The notes beneath the pieces are model-generated. The model did not search any database and had not been told where the DNA came from. It saw only the letters and a list, made by a program, of their open reading frames with translations. A program made the translations under genes and the position numbers. From JAZKHE01 sp040385525 (lineage in GTDB: Bacteria > Bacteroidota > Bacteroidia > UBA4408), in the NCBI GenBank assembly GCA_040385525.1, contig JAZKHE010000002.1, positions 124,001 to 188,000 of the forward strand: DNA of 64,000 nucleotides, in the 5' to 3' direction. Positions 60,277 to 64,000 of the stretch are shown here, piece after piece; position 1 is the first letter of the stretch, and each line of letters starts with the position of its first letter.

Positions 60277-60896
60277 AAGTTGGCAATTTTATAATTCATA
60301 CTTAAGGTGGTAAGCAAGTGTCCTTCTAATCCTTGATGCGCAGCTTCTTCAATAAATAATTCTTCAACACCAGCAGAATTAGTATGGGTGTGCGCATCAA
60401 TTTCTTTTCCTAAATGTAACATGTATTGTGTTGTAAGCGACACATCAAATGCTTCTGTAATGTTGTAATGCGCTCCAATTCCGCCTTGCACAGCTGAACT
60501 CCATCGGCTAGCTTTAGTAAAATTATTTACTACGATACCTGCATTGGCTTGCACTTCTGTGTAATCAAAACAATGACCTGCAATAAAATAAGGTGTAATT
60601 TTTTTTTCTTGAATTGGATTTTTTGTTGGATAAAACAAAACCGACCAACCAATGTGGTAATCGTGTCTTCTGGCCAATCCAGCTATATCAGTTGTTATGT
60701 AATCGGTAAACCAATCGGTATTAATGTTTTTGTGCACACGAATTCTAAATTGTCCGCCAGTTCCAATGCCTGTTTTTCCATGGTCGCCAAACAAACTTAA
60801 AGTTGAACGCATACCTAACGAAAATTGTCCTGCTTCGTTTTGTGACTGAGACACAAAAGGTATTCCTATTAAAAGAAGTAAAAAAAGTGTTTTCAT
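60258..60896 (-). CDS. Outer-membrane beta-barrel-like exported protein
   Basis: A 212-residue protein with signal peptide MKTLFLLLLIGIPFVSQS. It looks like a small barrel (GTGGQFRIRVHKNINTDWFT; SWQ-like strands; LTTQYMLHLGKEID) and holds a His-rich loop (IDAHTHTNSAGVEE, then EEAAHQGLEGH). The His/Glu-rich loop could bind metal but this is speculative. It is the first gene of a two-gene unit with the next barrel protein. Family not recognised. Confidence 0.65.
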   Translation of the reverse strand: MKTLFLLLLIGIPFVSQSQNEAGQFSLGMRSTLSLFGDHGKTGIGTGGQFRIRVHKNINTDWFTDYITTDIAGLARRHDYHIGWSVLFYPTKNPIQEKKITPYFIAGHCFDYTEVQANAGIVVNNFTKASRWSSAVQGGIGAHYNITEAFDVSLTTQYMLHLGKEIDAHTHTNSAGVEELFIEEAAHQGLEGHLLTTLSMNYKIANLWNRKK

Positions 60897-60956
60897 AATT
60901 ATATGTTAAAAATACAATTTTCTGACTAATATCATGCTTTACTTGTTAAACAAACG

Positions 60957-60964
60957 TAATTTTG
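60957..60964 (+). promoter_or_regulatory. -7 box (TAATTTTG) for the heme A synthase gene
   Basis: A TAnnTTTG match 18 bases ahead of the ATG at 60983. This spacing supports that ATG over the upstream TTG, which overlaps the box. Confidence 0.5.
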
Positions 60965-60982
60965 TTCCGAAATATTGTTGCT

Positions 60983-61948
60983 ATGGACTCCAAAAAAGAT
61001 AAAAACTTTATACGAATTGTAACCATTACCATTGTTTTAACTTATTTAGTAATTCTTGCCGGAACTGTTGTACGCACAACACAATCGGGTATGGGTTGTC
61101 CTGATTGGCCAAAGTGTTTTGGGCAATGGGTTCCACCAACCGATGAATCGCAACTACCTGCAAATTATCAAGAAATTTATGCGCATCGTGGTTATGCCGA
61201 TACTACTTTTAGTGCTTATCACACTTGGGTTGAATATGTAAATCGTTTACTGGGTGTTTTAGTTGGTTTAAGCATATTTGCAACTGTTTTGGCTTCGTTT
61301 AGGTATTGGAAAACAGATAAGTTAGTTGTGTTTTTATCTTTTATTTCTTTTGTGTTAGTTGGATTTCAGGGTTGGTTGGGCGCATTGGTTGTTGCCAGTA
61401 ATTTGGCGCCGATAAAAATTACAACTCACATGTTGGTGGCGCTTTTGTTAGTTGCGCTACTAATTTATATTTTATACAGAGTTAAGTTTAAAGGTAAACA
61501 AGAAACAATTTTTGAAAATAAAATTAAATATGTATTATACATTGTTATAATATTGTCGATAATTCAAGTAATATTCGGAACACAGGTAAGGCAGGAGATT
61601 GATGTAATAGCCAAACAAAATAATTTTTTGCTGCGCGAAACTTGGATTGATTCTTTATCATCAATATTTTTAGTACATCGTTCATTTTCTATACTAGTTT
61701 TTGCGGCAAACGTTATGTTAATTTATAATGTAATTAAATCAAAAATAGCTTCGTCAAAAATAATATCTACACTTAAATGGGTTGGAATTGTTTTGTTTAT
61801 TGAGATTTTATCAGGGATTGTTTTAGCTTATTTTTCTGTTCCAAAAGCAATGCAGCCAACGCATTTGTTGTTCGCTTCCATTTTGTTTGGCATTCAGTTT
61901 TATTTGTTTTTGCAATTGTTTTTTTCAAAAGCTGTTAAAAGCGCATAA
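60983..61948 (+). CDS. ctaA: Heme A synthase, COX15/CtaA family
   Basis: A 321-residue inner-membrane protein with about eight helices in two four-helix halves, as in COX15/CtaA. It oxidises the C8 methyl of heme O to make heme A for cytochrome oxidase. It shows VVRTTQSGMGCPDWPKCFGQ, the first-half heme His in TWVEYVNRLLGV and ITTHMLVALLLV, and the second-half ones in FLVHRSFSIL and QPTHLLFASILFG. Cytochrome oxidase genes are not in the window. Start chosen at ATG 60983. Confidence 0.9.
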   Translation: MDSKKDKNFIRIVTITIVLTYLVILAGTVVRTTQSGMGCPDWPKCFGQWVPPTDESQLPANYQEIYAHRGYADTTFSAYHTWVEYVNRLLGVLVGLSIFATVLASFRYWKTDKLVVFLSFISFVLVGFQGWLGALVVASNLAPIKITTHMLVALLLVALLIYILYRVKFKGKQETIFENKIKYVLYIVIILSIIQVIFGTQVRQEIDVIAKQNNFLLRETWIDSLSSIFLVHRSFSILVFAANVMLIYNVIKSKIASSKIISTLKWVGIVLFIEILSGIVLAYFSVPKAMQPTHLLFASILFGIQFYLFLQLFFSKAVKSA

Positions 61949-61976
61949 AAATACAGTAACATTAAATGTAATTGTA

Positions 61977-61984
61977 TATATTTG
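61977..61984 (+). promoter_or_regulatory. -7 box (TATATTTG) for the MarR-family gene
   Basis: A TAnnTTTG match 19 bases ahead of the ATG at 62004. MarR proteins often bind palindromes overlapping their own promoter, but none was found here. Confidence 0.45.
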
Positions 61985-62003
61985 TGTTATAATTTGAATT
62001 ACC

Positions 62004-62453
62004 ATGAAATTAGAAGATGAAATAAAACAGCAAAAGTTTAAAAACGAATATCAAAAAGTTGCTATCAATATCATCTACACCGAAAGTTGGTTAAAGGGAT
62101 TGCAATTAACAAGGTTTAAAAAACATGGCGTTTCTAGTCAGCAATACAATATTTTAAGAATACTGCGTGGTCAGTATCCAAAACCTGCAACGGTAAATTT
62201 ATTAATAGATCGTATGTTAGATAAAAATTCTAACGCTTCGAGACTTGTTGAAAAGCTGCGTTTAAAAAACTATGTAGAAAGAACGATTTGCGAAGACGAC
62301 AGAAGAGCCGTAAATGTTGCCATTACTCAAAAAGGATTAGATTTGTTAGAAAAACTCGATTCGATGGAAGACGAATTACAAAAAGAATTGGGAAGTATTT
62401 CTGTTGCAGAAGCAAAAGAACTTAATCGTTTGCTCGACAAAATAAGAGGTTAA
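62004..62453 (+). CDS. MarR-family transcriptional regulator
   Basis: A 149-residue winged-helix regulator. The HTH is in GVSSQQYNILRILRGQYPKP to KNSNASRLVEKLRLKNYVER (about residues 35-95), and the wing in TICEDDRRAVNVAITQKGLD, which is the typical DxRRxxVxLT-type signature. Its direction and closeness to an SDR remnant and an MFS permease suggest it controls the permease, a common MarR arrangement. The ligand is unknown. Confidence 0.9.
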   Translation: MKLEDEIKQQKFKNEYQKVAINIIYTESWLKGLQLTRFKKHGVSSQQYNILRILRGQYPKPATVNLLIDRMLDKNSNASRLVEKLRLKNYVERTICEDDRRAVNVAITQKGLDLLEKLDSMEDELQKELGSISVAEAKELNRLLDKIRG

Positions 62454-62454
62454 T

Positions 62455-62670
62455 TTTTATGAAAGCTCTTGCTTCTCTCTTGTTATGATTACTCCCGAAA
62501 AGGGCGCTAAAACAAGTGTTTATTTAGCCAGTTCTCCAGAAGTAGGAAACACCACAGGCGAATATTTTGATAAATGTAAAGTAAAAAAAGCAGCAGCATT
62601 AGTTTACGATAAAAATGCGCAACAACTCTTATGGGATTCATCAATTATTATGGTAAATAAAATTTTATAA
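62455..62670 (+). pseudogene. C-terminal remnant of a short-chain dehydrogenase (SDR)
   Basis: An open frame just after the MarR gene encodes TPEKGAKTSVYLASSPEVGN, TTGEYFDKCKVKKAAALVYD and NAQQLLWDSS, which is the C-terminal end of retinol-dehydrogenase-like SDR enzymes. The NAD-binding GxxxGxG and catalytic YxxxK parts are missing: only about 70 codons remain between the MarR stop and the MFS start. The ATG at 62485 could give a 61-residue product without activity. A 5' deletion of a former SDR gene explains it best. Confidence 0.75.
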
Positions 62671-63902
62671 TGTTAACACAACAAGGCACACAACTTAAAA
62701 ACGAAAAATTAGTTTTATTTTCTTTAGCGCTAATTCAGTTTACCCACATCATGGATTTTATGATTATGATGCCCTTGGGTCCGCAGTTAATGCGCATATT
62801 TGAAATTACCCCCGCACAGTTTGGTTTAATAGTTTCTGCTTATACTTTTAGTGCTGGAATTTTTGGCTTTTTAGGAGCTTTTTTTATTGATCGTTTCGAC
62901 AGAAAAGCAGCTTTACTTTTTATATATAGCGGCTTTATTATTGGCACTTTGGCATGCGCTGTTGCTCCAACATACCATTGGTTATTGGCTGCTCGCGTTT
63001 TTACAGGAATGTTTGGCGGTGTTGCAGGTGCACTTATTTTATCAATTATTGGCGATGCAATTCCGAACGAAAGACGTGCTTCTGCAATGGGAATTGTAAT
63101 GGCAGCTTTTAGTTTAGCTTCTGTTTTTGGAGTTCCATTTGGTTTGTATATGGCAAATAAATTTTCGTGGCATGCTCCATTTTTATTTATTGGCTGTATT
63201 GGTTTTGCAATTATTGCATTAATTTCATTTGTTATTCCTAGCATGAGAAACCACATTGTTGCTAAGTTAGATAGACCTGGCCCATTAAAAGTAATTACAA
63301 ACGTTACTACAAATCCAAATCAACTTCGCGCTCTATTATTAATGTTTTTATTAATGTTAGGACAGTTTTCGGTTATTCCTTTTTTAAGTCCGTATATGGT
63401 GGCTAACGTTGGCTTTACAGAAGCAGACTTAACTTACATTTATTTAATTGGTGGATTTGTAACCATATTTAGTTCGCCAATGGTTGGAAGGTTAGCTGAT
63501 AAAATTGGACGATTTAAAGTGTTTACTTTATTCGTAATAATTTCGTTAATTCCTTTGTTTGGAATAACAAATATGCCCAAAGTAGAAATGCCTTATGTGT
63601 TAGTTATAACTTCCATATTTTTTATCTGTGCTGGTGGGCGAATGATTCCAGCTTCAACAATGGTAACGTCATCGGTTTTGCCAAAACAACGCGGGAGTTT
63701 TATGAGTATTAATTCTTCCGTACAACAATTAAGTGCAAGTTTAGCAGCTTTTATTGCAGGTTTAATTGTACAAAAAAATGCAGCAGGCGAATTAGTAAAT
63801 TACAACTACGTGGGCTACATAGCAATAGCAGCTAGTTTACTTGCCATTTTAGTAGCTTCTAAAATAAAAGTGGTTGATGAAGTTAAACCTAAAACTGTTT
63901 AA
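62670..63902 (+). CDS. MFS transporter, AraJ-like drug/sugar efflux type
   Basis: A 410-residue inner-membrane permease with 12 helices. It shows FTHIMDFMIMMPLGPQLMRI in helix 1, the MFS motif A-like GFLGAFFIDRFDRKAALLF (about residues 65-83), motif C-like VFGVPFGLY, and a second-half motif A MVGRLADKIGRFKVFTLF (about 275). The group exports arabinose or drugs. The ATG overlaps the stop of the SDR remnant by one base, so it was once co-translated with it. The MarR gene upstream is its likely regulator. Its last 14 bases overlap a converging gene. Confidence 0.85.
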   Translation: MLTQQGTQLKNEKLVLFSLALIQFTHIMDFMIMMPLGPQLMRIFEITPAQFGLIVSAYTFSAGIFGFLGAFFIDRFDRKAALLFIYSGFIIGTLACAVAPTYHWLLAARVFTGMFGGVAGALILSIIGDAIPNERRASAMGIVMAAFSLASVFGVPFGLYMANKFSWHAPFLFIGCIGFAIIALISFVIPSMRNHIVAKLDRPGPLKVITNVTTNPNQLRALLLMFLLMLGQFSVIPFLSPYMVANVGFTEADLTYIYLIGGFVTIFSSPMVGRLADKIGRFKVFTLFVIISLIPLFGITNMPKVEMPYVLVITSIFFICAGGRMIPASTMVTSSVLPKQRGSFMSINSSVQQLSASLAAFIAGLIVQKNAAGELVNYNYVGYIAIAASLLAILVASKIKVVDEVKPKTV

Positions 63903-64000
63903 ATTTATCTAATTCTGATTTTACGTAAATAGCAATTTCTTTTAATAAACCTTTTTTAAACGGAGAAGTTAAGTTGGCTTCTTTTACTAATTCTAAAAAC
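63889..64000 (-). CDS. C-terminal end of an unknown protein, truncated by the window edge
   Basis: A minus-strand frame enters from the right edge and stops with TAG at 63889-63891. It gives 36 residues ending FKKGLLKEIAIYVKSELDKF and KQF, a helical, Lys-rich tail. No family can be named from so little. It overlaps the end of the MFS gene by 14 bases. Confidence 0.45.
   Translation of the reverse strand, partial: FLELVKEANLTSPFKKGLLKEIAIYVKSELDKFKQF

Overview
The window looks like chromosomal DNA of a Bacteroidota member. Signs seen directly: AT-rich sequence, many TAnnTTTG (-7 type) promoter boxes, three large TonB-receptor/outer-membrane barrel proteins with N-terminal carboxypeptidase-regulatory-like domains, two secreted proteins with type IX secretion (T9SS) C-terminal sorting domains, TPR-SpoIIE phosphatases, single-chain glycyl-tRNA synthetase, RpoN, and almost no Shine-Dalgarno-like sites. 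I cannot place it below phylum with confidence. No phage, plasmid, integrase, transposase, CRISPR array or rRNA operon was seen.

Layout. 1-0.9 kb: an edge-truncated gene and a small two-gene unit that resembles a type II toxin-antitoxin pair. 1-2 kb: thioesterase and gamma-carbonic-anhydrase-like protein. 2.1-5.2 kb: a metal-handling operon (Cys-rich secreted protein, TonB receptor, periplasmic HMA protein). 5.3-11.7 kb: a five-gene run of RimB-like aspartic protease, RimK, AstE-like deacylase and two tandem TPR-SpoIIE phosphatases, closed by a terminator shared with a tRNA-Cys gene on the other strand. 11.9-18 kb (minus): sugar MFS transporter, folB, an outer-membrane barrel protein, gltX. 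18-26.7 kb: RNA methyltransferases, DsbA-like protein, GNAT, gatC, plsC, asnS, rpoN, a PAP2-like membrane protein and a YqaE/Pmp3 protein. 26.7-27 kb: an intergenic region with a long imperfect hairpin between two near-identical terminators. 27-32.4 kb: an 1810-residue M43 metalloprotease with repeat domains. 32.5-42.5 kb: ALDH7, a methyltransferase, a lipoprotein, kbl, PrsW, dprA, a LysM/DUF1571-like protein, glyS, and an MBL-rhodanese persulfide dioxygenase. 42.6-51 kb: a collagen-like/head-repeat/S74/T9SS fibre protein, then a GT-C/TPR glycosylation-type cluster, a GT2 and KdsD. 51-64 kb: recQ, DUF983, a TonB receptor, a second GT-C/TPR protein, an HMA protein, an aldehyde dehydrogenase, two barrel proteins, ctaA, a MarR regulator, a decayed SDR fragment, an MFS transporter and a truncated gene at the right edge.

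Most of the window is ordinary core metabolism and translation. The less ordinary parts are the RimB-RimK-AstE unit translationally coupled to SpoIIE phosphatases, the GT-C/TPR/GT2 neighbourhood, the repeat-built T9SS proteins, the possible small RNA at 26.7-26.9 kb, and several genes whose start codon lies only 4 bases after a perfect -7 box, which suggests leaderless transcripts. I do not see a clear, wholly new multi-gene system; the best candidates are listed as findings with their limits. Start sites were moved from the longest ORF to a downstream ATG where a TTG extension was implausible.
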